DNA of 64,000 nucleotides from Bacteroidales bacterium UBA4116 (GCA_002381645.1 DFXE01000010.1:525191-589190); one strand, 5' to 3'; positions 38,077 to 48,136 are shown, counted from the first letter of the stretch. Made by a program: numbers and translations. Notes: generated from the letters alone by a model not told the origin.

Positions 38077-38673
38077 TTATTTTTCAAGAAAATTAAAAAT
38101 AAGTATAAAAATACCATAATAATCCCCTAATAAGTCTTTCAGTTTAGATAACCCCAACTTAATCTGAACACGAACGGTACTTTGTGATATGTTATTGGCC
38201 CGGGCTATTTCTTCATATGATTTATTCTGATATAAATACTGTTCGAAGATGGACCGGCAACGGGGCGGAAGAGTATTTACGGCTTTACTGATCATTTCTT
38301 CAAATTCTTTATTTTCGAGACAGGCTAATGGGTATGGCTCCAGTTCAATCTGCTGGTCTTGCACATGTAATAAATGGTCATGTACTTCGGATAAAGACAC
38401 TTCCTGCTCAAGGCGTTGCCGTTGTATATAATTATGACAGCGGTTCTTCACCGCCCTTATCAGATAAGGCTTAACAGGAAATTTAATTGATCCGTGATTA
38501 TTCCAGACACTTAAAAACACATCGTTGGTAATTTCTTTTGCTATTTCAGCATTGTATATATATTTCGTAGCTACGGCACATAAATAAACGTAGTAGGTGG
38601 AATAAAGCTCTTCAAAAGCTCTACTATCACCTTTGTTTATACTTTCAATTGTCTTTTCATTAATATTAAACAC
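38077..38673 (-). CDS. ECF-family RNA polymerase sigma factor
   Basis: The 198-residue protein has sigma region 2 (AFEELYSTYYVYLCAVATKYI... IAKEITNDVFLSVW) and region 4 (LPPRCRSIFEQYL, KSYEEIARANNISQSTVRVQI, the helix-turn-helix). It belongs to the Bacteroidetes-specific class of sigma-70 factors paired with FecR. It most likely directs transcription of the SusC/SusD/oxidoreductase genes just downstream. The fecR gene begins 64 bases after its stop. Confidence 0.95.
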   Translation of the reverse strand: MFNINEKTIESINKGDSRAFEELYSTYYVYLCAVATKYIYNAEIAKEITNDVFLSVWNNHGSIKFPVKPYLIRAVKNRCHNYIQRQRLEQEVSLSEVHDHLLHVQDQQIELEPYPLACLENKEFEEMISKAVNTLPPRCRSIFEQYLYQNKSYEEIARANNISQSTVRVQIKLGLSKLKDLLGDYYGIFILIFNFLEK

Positions 38674-38867
38674 AATCTCGTTTCCTTACTCAGACTTATA
38701 TATTACAAATGTAAAAATAAAATTTGCTCGCAAGATGTTTTATTACTTAATATTCAGCAACAAAATAGCTATCGTAAACAGATTTTAACGGGCAATGTAT
38801 CAATAGAAATATCTTAATCTATTAATTTTATGGCAATTTAATCGTTTTAATCAATAAAAGAAAAGTT

Positions 38868-39344
38868 ATGTTAAACAGTATCTTAGACTTAGTAAAGGGT
38901 CCGGTTATGAACGCTATCAATACTAACGATGCCGTACCCGAAGAAAAAAAGGCGGTGGCTATCAACTCAACTACCGACGCTATTGCTGATAATCTTAAAC
39001 AACATTTTACTCCTGCTAATCTTTCCCAGTTAACGAGCTTATTCGGTAGTGGCAAAGCAGCTTCAAGCAGCAACTTTCTCGTAGACGGCATTAAATCTAC
39101 CATTGTGAATGTCCTGGTGCAAAAAGTAGGATTATCCCAGGTTGTGTCCAATTCAATAGCTTCGTCTATTGTACCTACATTAATGAGTGCCTTGTCTAAC
39201 AAAGTGAATGACCCGAACGAAAAGGGATTTGATATCGGCTCGCTTGTCGGGATGCTCTCCGGAGGAGGAAATAACAACAGCAATACCGCTGGGAATTCTG
39301 CAGGCGACGTATTAGGAACGTTAGGAAAGTTATTCAATAAATAA
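38868..39344 (+). CDS. DUF937-like small protein
   Basis: The 158-residue protein is Ala/Ser/Asn-rich and largely helical, with weak 50-residue repeats (SILDLVKGPVMNAI, then NLSQLTSLFGSG, then STIVNVLVQKVGLSQ). A Gly/Asn-rich linker (SGGGNNNSNTAG) comes before the final LGKLFNK. This is the composition of DUF937/YidB-type proteins, whose function is not known. No signal peptide is present. The opposite strand is also open over most of the gene, but codon use and the family pattern favour this frame. A shared terminator follows. Confidence 0.75.
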   Translation: MLNSILDLVKGPVMNAINTNDAVPEEKKAVAINSTTDAIADNLKQHFTPANLSQLTSLFGSGKAASSSNFLVDGIKSTIVNVLVQKVGLSQVVSNSIASSIVPTLMSALSNKVNDPNEKGFDIGSLVGMLSGGGNNNSNTAGNSAGDVLGTLGKLFNK

Positions 39345-39355
39345 TAAACACAATA

Positions 39356-39387
39356 AAAAAGGTTGCATTATTAGATGCAACCTTTTT
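39356..39387. terminator. Bidirectional terminator
   Basis: AAAAAGGTTGCAT (39356-39368) and ATGCAACCTTTTT (39375-39387) form a 13-bp stem with A/T tails. It serves both the DUF937-like gene (+) and yebC (-), which converge here. Confidence 0.9.
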
Positions 39388-39392
39388 CCGTA

Positions 39393-40118
39393 TTATTCTT
39401 CCGTTTCCTCTTTCATATTATGAAAGACATTTTGCACGTCTTCGTCTTCTTCCAGCTTATCAATTAACTTTTCTATCGCTTCCCGCTGTTCGGGAGTAAC
39501 CTCTTTTACATCGTTAGGTATGCGCATAAACTCGGCACTGTTTATTTCATAACCATTTTCTTCAAGATATTTCTGAATCGCTGCATTTTGGGAAAATTCT
39601 CCGTACAGGATAATCTCGTCTTCATCCTCTTCTACTTCATCAACTCCGTAATCGATCAGTTCGAGCTCAAGGTCTTCCAGGGATATATCGTCTTTTTTTA
39701 CGATATGGAATACACTTTTATGATCAAAAAGAAACTCCAGGCTGCCCGATGTTCCAAGTGAACCACCGTGTTTATTAAAGTAACTCCGTACATTCGCAAC
39801 CGTACGTGTTGTGTTATCTGTTGCTGTTTCTACAAAAATAGCGATACCAAAAGGGCCATACCCTTCGTAGTTCATTTCCTTATAGTCGGTATAGTCTTTG
39901 GATGTCGCTTTTTTAATGGCACGTTCTACATTTTCTTTCGGCATGTTCTCCTTTTTCGCCTGCTGCATCAATACACGCAAACGAGGATTACTGTCGGGAT
40001 CAGGTCCACCGGCTTTGGTTGCAATTGTTATTTCTTTACCAAGTTTAGTAAATACGCGGGCCATATTACCCCAGCGTTTGAATTTTTTTGCTTTCCGGTA
40101 TTCAAATGCTCTTCCCAT
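39393..40118 (-). CDS. yebC: YebC/PmpR-family regulator
   Basis: The 241-residue protein has the conserved N-terminus (AFEYRKAKKFKRWGNMARVFTK... ATKAGGPDPDSNPRLR), the middle YEGYGPFGIAIFVETATDN segment and an acidic third domain (YGVDEVEEDEDE). YebC proteins were described as DNA-binding regulators; recent work on relatives points to a role in helping ribosomes past difficult (proline-rich) sequences. It lies 91 bases after pheT with a hairpin between them, so it may be transcribed separately. Confidence 0.95.
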   Translation of the reverse strand: MGRAFEYRKAKKFKRWGNMARVFTKLGKEITIATKAGGPDPDSNPRLRVLMQQAKKENMPKENVERAIKKATSKDYTDYKEMNYEGYGPFGIAIFVETATDNTTRTVANVRSYFNKHGGSLGTSGSLEFLFDHKSVFHIVKKDDISLEDLELELIDYGVDEVEEDEDEIILYGEFSQNAAIQKYLEENGYEINSAEFMRIPNDVKEVTPEQREAIEKLIDKLEEDEDVQNVFHNMKEETEE

Positions 40119-40156
40119 ATTTTTTAATTTAACGATTTATGATCTGTGATTAACGA

Positions 40157-40196
40157 TTAACGGTTAATGATTATCATATTATTCATTAACCGTTAA
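40157..40196. terminator. Inverted repeat between pheT and yebC
   Basis: TTAACGGTTAATGA (40157-40170) and TCATTAACCGTTAA (40183-40196) form a 14-bp AT-rich stem, just after the pheT stop on the minus strand. Confidence 0.55.
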
Positions 40197-40209
40197 CCAC
40201 TAATTGTTA

Positions 40210-42672
40210 TTATCTCAGTTGCGCTCCGAGCTTTTGTTCCAGATTATGCTGTATCTTCTTCATCATACTGTCGATCTGTTTGTCGGTGAGCGTTTTATTT
40301 TCATCCTGCAAATAGAAGCTTACGGCATACGATTTCTTTCCTGACGGCAGGTTCTTACCTTCGTATACATCGAACAACCGCACTTCTTTCAATAGTTTGC
40401 GTTCACTTTCATTCGCAATCTTTTCTATTTCCGCAAACTGCACTTTTTTGTCGAGGAGCAAGGCCAAATCACGTTTTGCCGTTGGATATTTGGAAACCTC
40501 CGCATAGGTTATTTTATTTTTACGGATCTCTTTCATTAATGAATCCCACGATAACTCGGCAAAATAAACATCCGAATCAAGGTCGAAAGATTTACATAGT
40601 TTGCGGTTCACAATACCTAACGTACCTAATTCTTTACCCGATCCGGTCGTTATACTTAAACCTGATGAATAGATATCATTCGTCAGATTACCCCAGACAA
40701 TATTACGCATATTTACTCCCAACCTTAAAAGGATATTTTCAATATACGCTTTTAATTCATATACCGAGGACATTTCATCTGTATGCGCCCAATTATTTTC
40801 AACACGTTTCCCGGCTACCCAGACACCCAAACGGTATATTTCCGTAAATCCGGCTAAAGCATTCCCTTCTTTCTCCTTGCCAGAATTCAGATAATAACAA
40901 TTGCCAAATTCATAAAAACGGATATTGCCATTTTTACGTTTTTCATTATATGCTATACTTTCAAGTCCTCCGAATAAAAGCGTCTGCCGCATTACATTCA
41001 GGTCGGAACTTATAGGGTTCGCAAGCTTTACAAAATGATCCGCGGGATAAGAAGGTAACTCTTCATAATAACCGGAAGGGGTTTGCGAATTATTCATTAT
41101 TTCGTTGAAGCCGCTACCGGTCAATTGTTCCGAAATAAGATTCTGCAGCTTATAACTGAGGTCCGTAGGTGTCTGGTAACTTAGATTCGATTTGACATTT
41201 TCTCCTATTTCAATGTTATTATAGCCGTAAATACGAAGTATATCTTCTATTACATCCACATCCTTTTGAACATCTATCCGGTATAAAGGTATATGCAAGG
41301 TTAGTTGTTCAGGAGTTTCAGAAACAATTTCCATTTCCAGACTGGAAAGAATGTTTTTTATCGTGTCAACAGGTATTTCTTTTCCTATCAGTTTATATAT
41401 TCTGTCATATGATACTTCAACAGTATAGGGTTCGGCATGAACAGGATATACATCCTGTACTTGCCCCGTAATTTTACCACCGGCCAACTCCTGTATCATT
41501 AACGCAGCACGTTTTAATACATACATTGTATTATTAGGATCTAACCCGCGTTCAAAACGAAAAGACGAATCCGTATTTAATCCGAAACGACGCGCTGTCT
41601 TACGTATCCAGGTCGGATTAAAGTTTGCCGACTCCAAAAATACATGGGTTGTCGATTCCGTTACCCCCGAGTCTAATCCTCCAAATACGCCCCCGATACA
41701 CATACCTTCTTCCGTATTACATATCATCAGGTCCTTGTCCGTCAAGGTACGTTCAACTTCATCCAGTGTAACAAACTTTGTACCGGCAGGGAGGGTTTTA
41801 ACAATTACTTTACCACCTTTAATTTTGTCGGCATCGAAGGCATGTAACGGTTGCCCGAGTTCATGCAACACATAATTGGTGATATCCACAACATTATTGA
41901 TAGGACGCAAACCAATTACTTTCAATGCATTTTGTAACCATTCGGGGCTTTCTTTCACAGTGACACCCTTTATCGTTACTCCCGTATATCTGGGGCAGGC
42001 TTCAGTATTCTCCACTGTTACGGTTATCGCGGGTGAAGGATCGTCTATTTTAAAAGCATCGACGGAAGGACGTTTCAATTCGGCAGGTTTACCGTTTTGC
42101 CTGAGATAGGCAGAAAGGTCACGGGCAACACCGTAATGAGAAGTTGCATCCACCCGGTTGGGAGTAATATCTACTTCCAGTACATAATCACTCTTTATAT
42201 TGTAATACTCTTTTGCAGGAGTTCCTACAACAGCATCCGGCGGAAGCACGATAATACCGGCATGATCGGTGCCTATGCCGATTTCGTCTTCTGCGCAAAT
42301 CATTCCATTGGATTCCACCCCTCTTATCTTCGACCTCTTAATGGTAAAGCTTTCCTCTCCGTTATACAGTTTTGTACCGTTTAGGGCAACCACTACTTTC
42401 TGTCCGGAAGCTACATTCGGCGCGCCACAAACAATCTGGAGAGGTTCTTCGCCCCCGACAGATACCGTTGTAATATGCAAATGGTCGGAATTGGGATGTT
42501 CCACACAGGTTAATACTTCACCTATAACCAATCCTTCCAATCCGCCTTTTATAGTTTGCACCTCTTCTACTCCACCGGTTTCCAAACCGATAGAGGTTAA
42601 AGCGGCCGATACTTCTTCAGGCTGTAAATCAAAATCAAGGTAATTCTTTAGCCAGTTGTAAGATATATTCAT
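40210..42672 (-). CDS. pheT: Phenylalanyl-tRNA synthetase beta subunit
   Basis: The 820-residue subunit has an N-terminal tRNA-binding OB domain (VIGEVLTCVEHPNSDHLHITTV... QIVCGAPNVA), the B3/B4 editing region, B5 (TVEVSYDRIYKLIGKEIP), a catalytic-like core and the C-terminal ferredoxin-like anticodon-binding domain (SKYPTAKRDLALLLDKKVQFAEIE). The start MNISYNWLKNYLDF at 42672 is the family start; a Met 29 codons upstream is not. The alpha subunit gene (pheS) is not adjacent. It is divergent from trmD, with a TATCTTTG promoter box in the gap. Confidence 0.97.
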   Translation of the reverse strand: MNISYNWLKNYLDFDLQPEEVSAALTSIGLETGGVEEVQTIKGGLEGLVIGEVLTCVEHPNSDHLHITTVSVGGEEPLQIVCGAPNVASGQKVVVALNGTKLYNGEESFTIKRSKIRGVESNGMICAEDEIGIGTDHAGIIVLPPDAVVGTPAKEYYNIKSDYVLEVDITPNRVDATSHYGVARDLSAYLRQNGKPAELKRPSVDAFKIDDPSPAITVTVENTEACPRYTGVTIKGVTVKESPEWLQNALKVIGLRPINNVVDITNYVLHELGQPLHAFDADKIKGGKVIVKTLPAGTKFVTLDEVERTLTDKDLMICNTEEGMCIGGVFGGLDSGVTESTTHVFLESANFNPTWIRKTARRFGLNTDSSFRFERGLDPNNTMYVLKRAALMIQELAGGKITGQVQDVYPVHAEPYTVEVSYDRIYKLIGKEIPVDTIKNILSSLEMEIVSETPEQLTLHIPLYRIDVQKDVDVIEDILRIYGYNNIEIGENVKSNLSYQTPTDLSYKLQNLISEQLTGSGFNEIMNNSQTPSGYYEELPSYPADHFVKLANPISSDLNVMRQTLLFGGLESIAYNEKRKNGNIRFYEFGNCYYLNSGKEKEGNALAGFTEIYRLGVWVAGKRVENNWAHTDEMSSVYELKAYIENILLRLGVNMRNIVWGNLTNDIYSSGLSITTGSGKELGTLGIVNRKLCKSFDLDSDVYFAELSWDSLMKEIRKNKITYAEVSKYPTAKRDLALLLDKKVQFAEIEKIANESERKLLKEVRLFDVYEGKNLPSGKKSYAVSFYLQDENKTLTDKQIDSMMKKIQHNLEQKLGAQLR

Positions 42673-42759
42673 TGTGTCGTCTATTAATTCGAATTTGCGA
42701 TTTGACCGCCAAAGGTAAGAAGAATTCTTCAAACGATTAAAAAAATGATACAAAAACAC

Positions 42760-42767
42760 TATCTTTG
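42760..42767 (+). promoter_or_regulatory. -7 promoter box (TATCTTTG) for trmD
   Basis: TATCTTTG matches TAnnTTTG exactly and lies 39 bases before the trmD start, between the divergent pheT and trmD genes. Confidence 0.55.
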
Positions 42768-42806
42768 CGGCCTTATTCCAATATGCAATTTACATAGATT
42801 ATCTTC

Positions 42807-43484
42807 ATGCGAATAGATATACTTACCGTACTTCCCGAAATGATCGAAGGGATGATTAATTGTTCCATTGTCAAACGGGCCCAGAATAAAGGACTGGCCG
42901 AGATTCATCTGCACAACCTACGTGATTATACTACCGATAAATGGAGAAGAGTCGACGATTATCCTTTCGGCGGTGAGGCCGGCATGGTGATACAGGTCGA
43001 ACCTGTCGACAAAGCTATAACCGCCTTAAAAGAGGAACGTATCTACGACGAAATAATATATACTTCTCCCGACGGGGAAACATTCAATCAACCCATGGCT
43101 AACCGCATGTCACTTTATACAAATATCATCCTTTTATGCGGACATTACAAAGGGGTCGATTACCGTATACGGGAACACCTGATAACGAAAGAAATATCCG
43201 TGGGCGATTATGTACTGACAGGTGGTGAATTAGCAGCTGCCATCATTACAGACGCTGTTGTCCGTCTTCTTCCCGGCGCTATCGGAGACGAACAAAGCGC
43301 TCTATCCGACTCCTTTCAGGATAATTTGCTTGCTCCTCCTGTGTATACCCGACCGGCGGAATATAGAGGCTGGAAGGTCCCCGACGTTTTACTTTCCGGC
43401 CATCAGCGGAATATAGAAGAATGGCGGTTACAACAAGCTTATGAAAGAACTGCCCTTCTGCGTCCGGACCTTCTTAAAAAATAA
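42807..43484 (+). CDS. trmD: tRNA (guanine-37-N1)-methyltransferase
   Basis: TrmD methylates G37 next to the anticodon and prevents +1 frameshifting. The 225-residue protein has the N-terminal [12 protein letters not shown], the SAM-binding trefoil-knot segments ([37 protein letters not shown]) and the C-terminal helical domain with [29 protein letters not shown]. Length and motifs are normal. It is not next to rpsP/rimM/rplS here. Confidence 0.97.
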   Translation: MRIDILTVLPEMIEGMINCSIVKRAQNKGLAEIHLHNLRDYTTDKWRRVDDYPFGGEAGMVIQVEPVDKAITALKEERIYDEIIYTSPDGETFNQPMANRMSLYTNIILLCGHYKGVDYRIREHLITKEISVGDYVLTGGELAAAIITDAVVRLLPGAIGDEQSALSDSFQDNLLAPPVYTRPAEYRGWKVPDVLLSGHQRNIEEWRLQQAYERTALLRPDLLKK

Positions 43485-43574
43485 AGACGATCCATCAACA
43501 AAGGGAATAAATAGGTTACAAACAATAATCTTTTGTTTTATGAAATATATTTGATGTATTTTTGTAACTGATAT

Positions 43575-44315
43575 ATGAAAGTTGATCAACATGATAAATT
43601 TCCGTATACCTTCTTTAAGTCTTTAGGAAGGTTTGTCGGACGGGTAAACAGCCGGAAATATAAAAATGTATATTTCATTTCCGGTATGTGTTATAATTGC
43701 AAGGTGTTCGATAAACTGACTCTTCCAAAAGGATACAGGAAACGGTACATTGAATGGCGGAATCCTAAAATAAACGAGCCTTTGTCTGAATATGCCCGTA
43801 CCATGGCTGCGGCTATCGATACTTCCAAACCTTTTATCCTGATCGGTTATTCGTTCGGAGCTGTTATTATGCAGGAAATGAATCGCTTTTTAAAACCTGA
43901 AAAGTGCATTATCATTTCTTCATTTAAAGATAAAAGCGAAATACCGACCCTGTTTAAAGCGGTAAAAAGAGCAAACCTGGTAGATTTTATGCCCGAACGC
44001 CTTTACAATTCCACCGATTTCATCACGAATGCGTTTAACCATTTGGTTTATCATGCCTCCAATTCGGCATTGGCAGAATTTATGACCTTTATTGATCCCG
44101 TATACATTAAATGGGCTATCAAACAGATTACGGATTGGGTACCGGACAATAAATGTGAGCATTTATACCATATTCATGGTACGGATGACCAGATTTTCCC
44201 ATTTGACCAACTGAAAAATATATTTCCGGTTGAAGGTGGAGATCATTTGATGGTATTCAAGAAAGCGGAAGTAGTGAGTTCAATTCTCAGCAGCATCTTA
44301 CTGATGAAAGATTAA
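43575..44315 (+). CDS. Alpha/beta-hydrolase-fold protein
   Basis: The 246-residue protein has the nucleophile elbow GYSFG (Ser about residue 95), an acid candidate in HGTDDQIF (about residue 205) and a His in EGGDHLMVF (about residue 222), so the catalytic triad looks complete. The N-terminal part (YFISGMCYNCKVFDKL) is of the YqiA/esterase-like kind. There is no signal peptide; it is probably cytoplasmic with unknown substrate. A TATTTTTG box about 15 bases upstream (43557-43564) could be its promoter. Confidence 0.75.
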   Translation: MKVDQHDKFPYTFFKSLGRFVGRVNSRKYKNVYFISGMCYNCKVFDKLTLPKGYRKRYIEWRNPKINEPLSEYARTMAAAIDTSKPFILIGYSFGAVIMQEMNRFLKPEKCIIISSFKDKSEIPTLFKAVKRANLVDFMPERLYNSTDFITNAFNHLVYHASNSALAEFMTFIDPVYIKWAIKQITDWVPDNKCEHLYHIHGTDDQIFPFDQLKNIFPVEGGDHLMVFKKAEVVSSILSSILLMKD

Positions 44316-44327
44316 TCTCAGCCTTTC

Positions 44328-45197
44328 TTATTTATATTCGTACTCAAATGTATAGGTATATATATTATTTTCAGCCTGCCCCCCTGCGGCTGGAAACAAT
44401 TCCTCATTAATAGTCATGCTTGTTACATAATCGCCTGTCGTATTATATGAAAAAATATATTTGGCACATACATTATTAACATCAGGCAAAATATACCATT
44501 CGGCGGTTTCAATCAGATTTTGATTCCCGTTTCCGAAGAGGAAGTTAAGTGGGTTTACTGTTTCATGACCGGTCGGATTAAATGTATTGATTATACGGAA
44601 AGGAAAACTTTCAGGATGTTGTTCGTTTTTATACCTAAAGGCCATTTCTTTCGTACCATTCTTATAGCGCGTAATATTACCGTTCTCCCAGGTATAGTCG
44701 TTAGTTTCAAGCATTTCCCTGCTATCATACCCGGAGCCGTCTTCTTTCGGCCAATAAGCTTCTATCCATTGACTTCGCACCAGGACATTACGGTTATACA
44801 TATAATTATACGTATCACTAAGATATTCCACATTCGTCATATACGGATTAAGCTGATAGTGATCGCTAAATATAATACCTCCTCCTGAAGTTTTATATTC
44901 GATTCTTTTTTTGAATACAGGGCTTGCCCCACCCTCCGATGAAAAACTGTTTACTGAAATCTTATCTGCCGTATAGGAAAAAATATCGGTATATGTACCG
45001 TCCCTCACTATATTGGTGATCTGCCCGTCCTGATTATAAGTTACTCTAAAGGTGAAAGCAGGAATCCCGTTTTTTGCGCAGGTCACTTTTGTCAGTTTAT
45101 TAACTACCGGGGGATCGATCACCGGTTTATCATCATCATCACCACAGGATATAAATCCGGCTATTATAATAAAAAGTAAACCTATATGCCTTTTCAT
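44328..45197 (-). CDS. Putative surface lipoprotein of unknown function
   Basis: The 289-residue protein begins with a lipoprotein signal (IIAGFISC, cysteine about residue 18) followed by GDDDDKP, an acidic sequence typical of surface-exported lipoproteins in this phylum. The rest is beta-rich with YxY-type repeats (FSYTADKISVNSFSSE, TYNYMYNRNVLVR, NDYTWENGNITRY). This resembles the DUF4595/YD-repeat-like lipoproteins of Bacteroidales; the match is by style and not firm. It is convergent with the alpha/beta hydrolase. Confidence 0.7.
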   Translation of the reverse strand: MKRHIGLLFIIIAGFISCGDDDDKPVIDPPVVNKLTKVTCAKNGIPAFTFRVTYNQDGQITNIVRDGTYTDIFSYTADKISVNSFSSEGGASPVFKKRIEYKTSGGGIIFSDHYQLNPYMTNVEYLSDTYNYMYNRNVLVRSQWIEAYWPKEDGSGYDSREMLETNDYTWENGNITRYKNGTKEMAFRYKNEQHPESFPFRIINTFNPTGHETVNPLNFLFGNGNQNLIETAEWYILPDVNNVCAKYIFSYNTTGDYVTSMTINEELFPAAGGQAENNIYTYTFEYEYK

Positions 45198-45408
45198 GTT
45201 TATTTTAATTAAATATCAATTCCACAAAAATAATGTATTTGAAAGAATATACCCGAATGTAACTTTATTTAAGCTATTTTATTTGAGTAAAAAGTTAATA
45301 TATATTAGTTTTGTCCAATTGAAAAACATTGATTCAAAGTAAAATAACCAATAATTTACAATATCTAATAGCGTTAAAAGTACAATAACTTAAGTTTAAT
45401 AAAAAAAT

Positions 45409-48012
45409 ATGAAACATTTTACTCTTTCCATCTTATGCTTTATTTTATTTATCACTTCGTGTAGCAAACAACAGGATGATTTTCCGTTCCGGAATCCCAA
45501 CCTCCCTCTTAATGAAAGAATTAATGACTTAATCGGACGCCTTACGTTAGAGGAAAAAGTGGCCCAGATGATGAATCAGACACCGGCCATTGAACGGTTA
45601 GGCATTCCCGAATATGACTGGTGGAATGAAGCTTTACATGGAGTAGCCCGTGCGGGTCGTGCTACTGTATTTCCACAATCCATCGCCATGGCTGCCACAT
45701 TTGATGATGAAGCCCTTTATCAGACTTTTGATATGATAAGCGACGAGGCACGCGCAAAATATCATCAATACCAAAAAGATAAAGAATACGACCGGTATAA
45801 AGGCCTTACTTTCTGGACGCCTAATATTAATATATTCAGGGATCCCCGTTGGGGAAGAGGTATGGAAACGTATGGGGAAGACCCTTACCTGACAGGCAGG
45901 ATGGGTATAGCAGTTGTAAAGGGTTTACAGGGAAATGACCCGAAATACTATAAGACACATGCATGTGCAAAACATTATGCCGTACATAGCGGGCCGGAAT
46001 GGAACCGTCATGAATTCGATGTAACCGTATCTCAGCGGGATCTGTGGACAACTTATTTACCAGCCTTTGAAGAATTAGTGGTCGAAGGCGATGTACAGGA
46101 GGTCATGTGTGCATACAACCGCTATGAAGGTGAGCCATGTTGCAGCAGCGACAAATTACTGATTGATATCCTGCGTAACACCTGGGGCTTTGAGGACATT
46201 ATCCTTTCAGATTGCGGCGCTATCGATGATTTTTGGAGAAAAGACCCGAATACCCCCAGGCACGAAACGCATCCTTCTGCGGAGACTGCGTCAGCAGATG
46301 CCGTAAGAAGCGGTACCGACCTTGAATGTGGAAACAGTTACCATTCCCTTTTAAAAGCTGTTCAGGATGGGTTAATTGCAGAAGAGGACCTGGATATATC
46401 TTTGCGCCGATTATTTAAAGGACGCTTTGAGTTAGGTATGTTCGATCCGAATGATGTGGTACCGTACGCGTCCATTCCTTACAGTGTTGTGGAAAGTGAA
46501 AAGCACGTTAAGCAGGCATTGGATATGGCTCGTAAAAGCATGGTATTACTTAAAAATAAAAACAATATACTTCCGCTAAACAAAGAGATCAATAAAATTG
46601 CTGTTGTGGGACCAAATGCAGCGGATTCCATTATGTTATGGGCAAACTACAATGGCTTCCCTTCGAAAACCGTTACAATTTTAGAAGGGATTAAACATAA
46701 AGTACCAAATGCCGAAGTCATATATGAATTAGGCTGTAACCATACGGATGATTTCGTAATCACTGATTTCGGGGGTTATATTACTTCATCTGCCGGACAA
46801 GGATTTGCCTCTGAATTTTACAATAATACCGACTTTAACGGCGAACCGGTTTATAAAGGGTTTGCCGGTAGTCTCCACTATACAACCGGTGGTAATACCC
46901 AGTTTGCTCCCAATGTGAATCTGACCGACTTTTCAGCCCGTTTTACAGGAGAATTTGAATCGCCGGTAACCGGAGAAGTGGAGTTTGATATTTCAGGAAA
47001 TGATGGTTTCAGATTGTTTATAGGTGATGAAAAAGTTGCTGAAATGTGGACAAGCGAATATACGTCTTCACGCAAATATACCTTAAACGCAGAAAAAGGT
47101 AAGAAATACCCGGTGAAGATAGAGTATATGCAACGCAGCGGAAGCGCCGACCTTAACTTTATTGTAGGCGTACGTACTCCTGTTGATACAAAAGTAACCG
47201 CTTCTAAAGTAAAGGATGCTGATGTAATCATCTACGTGGGTGGTATATCACCACGGCTCGAAGGAGAAGAAATGCCCGTTGATGCGGAAGGTTTTAGAAA
47301 AGGAGACCGTACGAATATTGAAATTCCACAGGTTCAAAGGGAAATGATCAAAGCATTGAAGGCAACCGGAAAACCTGTTATCTATGTGTTATGTACCGGT
47401 AGTGCTTTAGCCCTCAACTGGGAGGAAGATAACGTAGATGCTATTCTCAATGCATGGTATGGTGGGCAGGAAGCAGGTACAGCCGTAGCCGATATTCTTT
47501 TTGGTGATTACAATCCGGCAGGCAGGCTTCCCATTACATTCTATAAATCGGTAGATCAACTTCCCGATTTTTTGGATTACGATATGAAAGGACGCACCTA
47601 CCGCTATATGACGCAAACTCCTTTATATCCTTTCGGGTATGGTTTGAGTTACACAACATTCGATTATAAAAACGCTCAGTTATCAACGGATAAAATCAAT
47701 AAAGATCAACCGGTTACATTAACCCTTGATGTGATGAACACAGGCAAAACGGATGGCGACGAAGTGGTACAGGTGTACATCAAAAACTCAAATGATCCGG
47801 AAGGCCCGTTAAAATCGCTTAAAGCGTTTAAACGTATCCATGTTAAAGCTGGTGCCACACAACAAGTCAAAATCGAGCTGGCTCCGAAAGTTTTCTGGTC
47901 ATTTAATGATTCCAAACAGATAATGGAAGTTCGTTCTGGTAAATACGAAATATTATACGGGGGTACTTCTGCGAACGAATCGCTTAAAAGTATTACTTTA
48001 ACAATTAATTGA
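45409..48012 (+). CDS. GH3 glycoside hydrolase with PA14 domain (beta-xylosidase/glucosidase type)
   Basis: The 867-residue lipoprotein (FITSC, cysteine about residue 19) has the GH3 N-terminal barrel: LGIPEYDWWNEALHGVARAG, the RDPRWGRGMETYGEDPYL signature, and the nucleophile Asp268 in LSDCGAID. A GH3 C-terminal sandwich, interrupted by a PA14 domain (about residues 465-590; FARFTGEF-like), and a fibronectin III-like end (YPFGYGLSYTTFDY onward) follow. The DWWNEALHG pattern is typical of beta-xylosidases and related enzymes. It would act in the periplasm or at the outer membrane on plant-derived oligosaccharides. It stands alone, with a terminator after it. Confidence 0.92.
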   Translation: MKHFTLSILCFILFITSCSKQQDDFPFRNPNLPLNERINDLIGRLTLEEKVAQMMNQTPAIERLGIPEYDWWNEALHGVARAGRATVFPQSIAMAATFDDEALYQTFDMISDEARAKYHQYQKDKEYDRYKGLTFWTPNINIFRDPRWGRGMETYGEDPYLTGRMGIAVVKGLQGNDPKYYKTHACAKHYAVHSGPEWNRHEFDVTVSQRDLWTTYLPAFEELVVEGDVQEVMCAYNRYEGEPCCSSDKLLIDILRNTWGFEDIILSDCGAIDDFWRKDPNTPRHETHPSAETASADAVRSGTDLECGNSYHSLLKAVQDGLIAEEDLDISLRRLFKGRFELGMFDPNDVVPYASIPYSVVESEKHVKQALDMARKSMVLLKNKNNILPLNKEINKIAVVGPNAADSIMLWANYNGFPSKTVTILEGIKHKVPNAEVIYELGCNHTDDFVITDFGGYITSSAGQGFASEFYNNTDFNGEPVYKGFAGSLHYTTGGNTQFAPNVNLTDFSARFTGEFESPVTGEVEFDISGNDGFRLFIGDEKVAEMWTSEYTSSRKYTLNAEKGKKYPVKIEYMQRSGSADLNFIVGVRTPVDTKVTASKVKDADVIIYVGGISPRLEGEEMPVDAEGFRKGDRTNIEIPQVQREMIKALKATGKPVIYVLCTGSALALNWEEDNVDAILNAWYGGQEAGTAVADILFGDYNPAGRLPITFYKSVDQLPDFLDYDMKGRTYRYMTQTPLYPFGYGLSYTTFDYKNAQLSTDKINKDQPVTLTLDVMNTGKTDGDEVVQVYIKNSNDPEGPLKSLKAFKRIHVKAGATQQVKIELAPKVFWSFNDSKQIMEVRSGKYEILYGGTSANESLKSITLTIN

Positions 48013-48021
48013 AAAGATAGA

Positions 48022-48073
48022 AGGAGACGCGGATTTATTTTTTGAGATAATGGTTTTTCAATCCGTGTCTCCT
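48022..48073 (+). terminator. Terminator-like hairpin after the GH3 gene
   Basis: AGGAGACGCGGATT (48022-48035) and AATCCGTGTCTCCT (48060-48073) form a 14-bp stem with a G-T pair, a loop of about 24 bases and T-rich sequence after it. Confidence 0.65.
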
Positions 48074-48105
48074 GGTTGGTTTTGCATTAAATTGACCCCT
48101 TTTTC

Positions 48106-48136
48106 TTGTCTATTATATAATAATTCAGTATCTTTG
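48106..48136 (+). promoter_or_regulatory. Promoter of ssrA
   Basis: TTG (48106-48108) and TATCTTTG (48129-48136) are spaced by 20 bases, matching the Bacteroidota -33/-7 pattern. The mature tmRNA begins about 70 bases downstream, leaving a short leader to be removed. Confidence 0.7.

Noticed and set aside
38828..39337. Minus-strand frame opposite the DUF937-like gene
   Set aside because: Nearly full overlap forced a choice; the plus strand has family-like composition and a better start, and shares a terminator with yebC.
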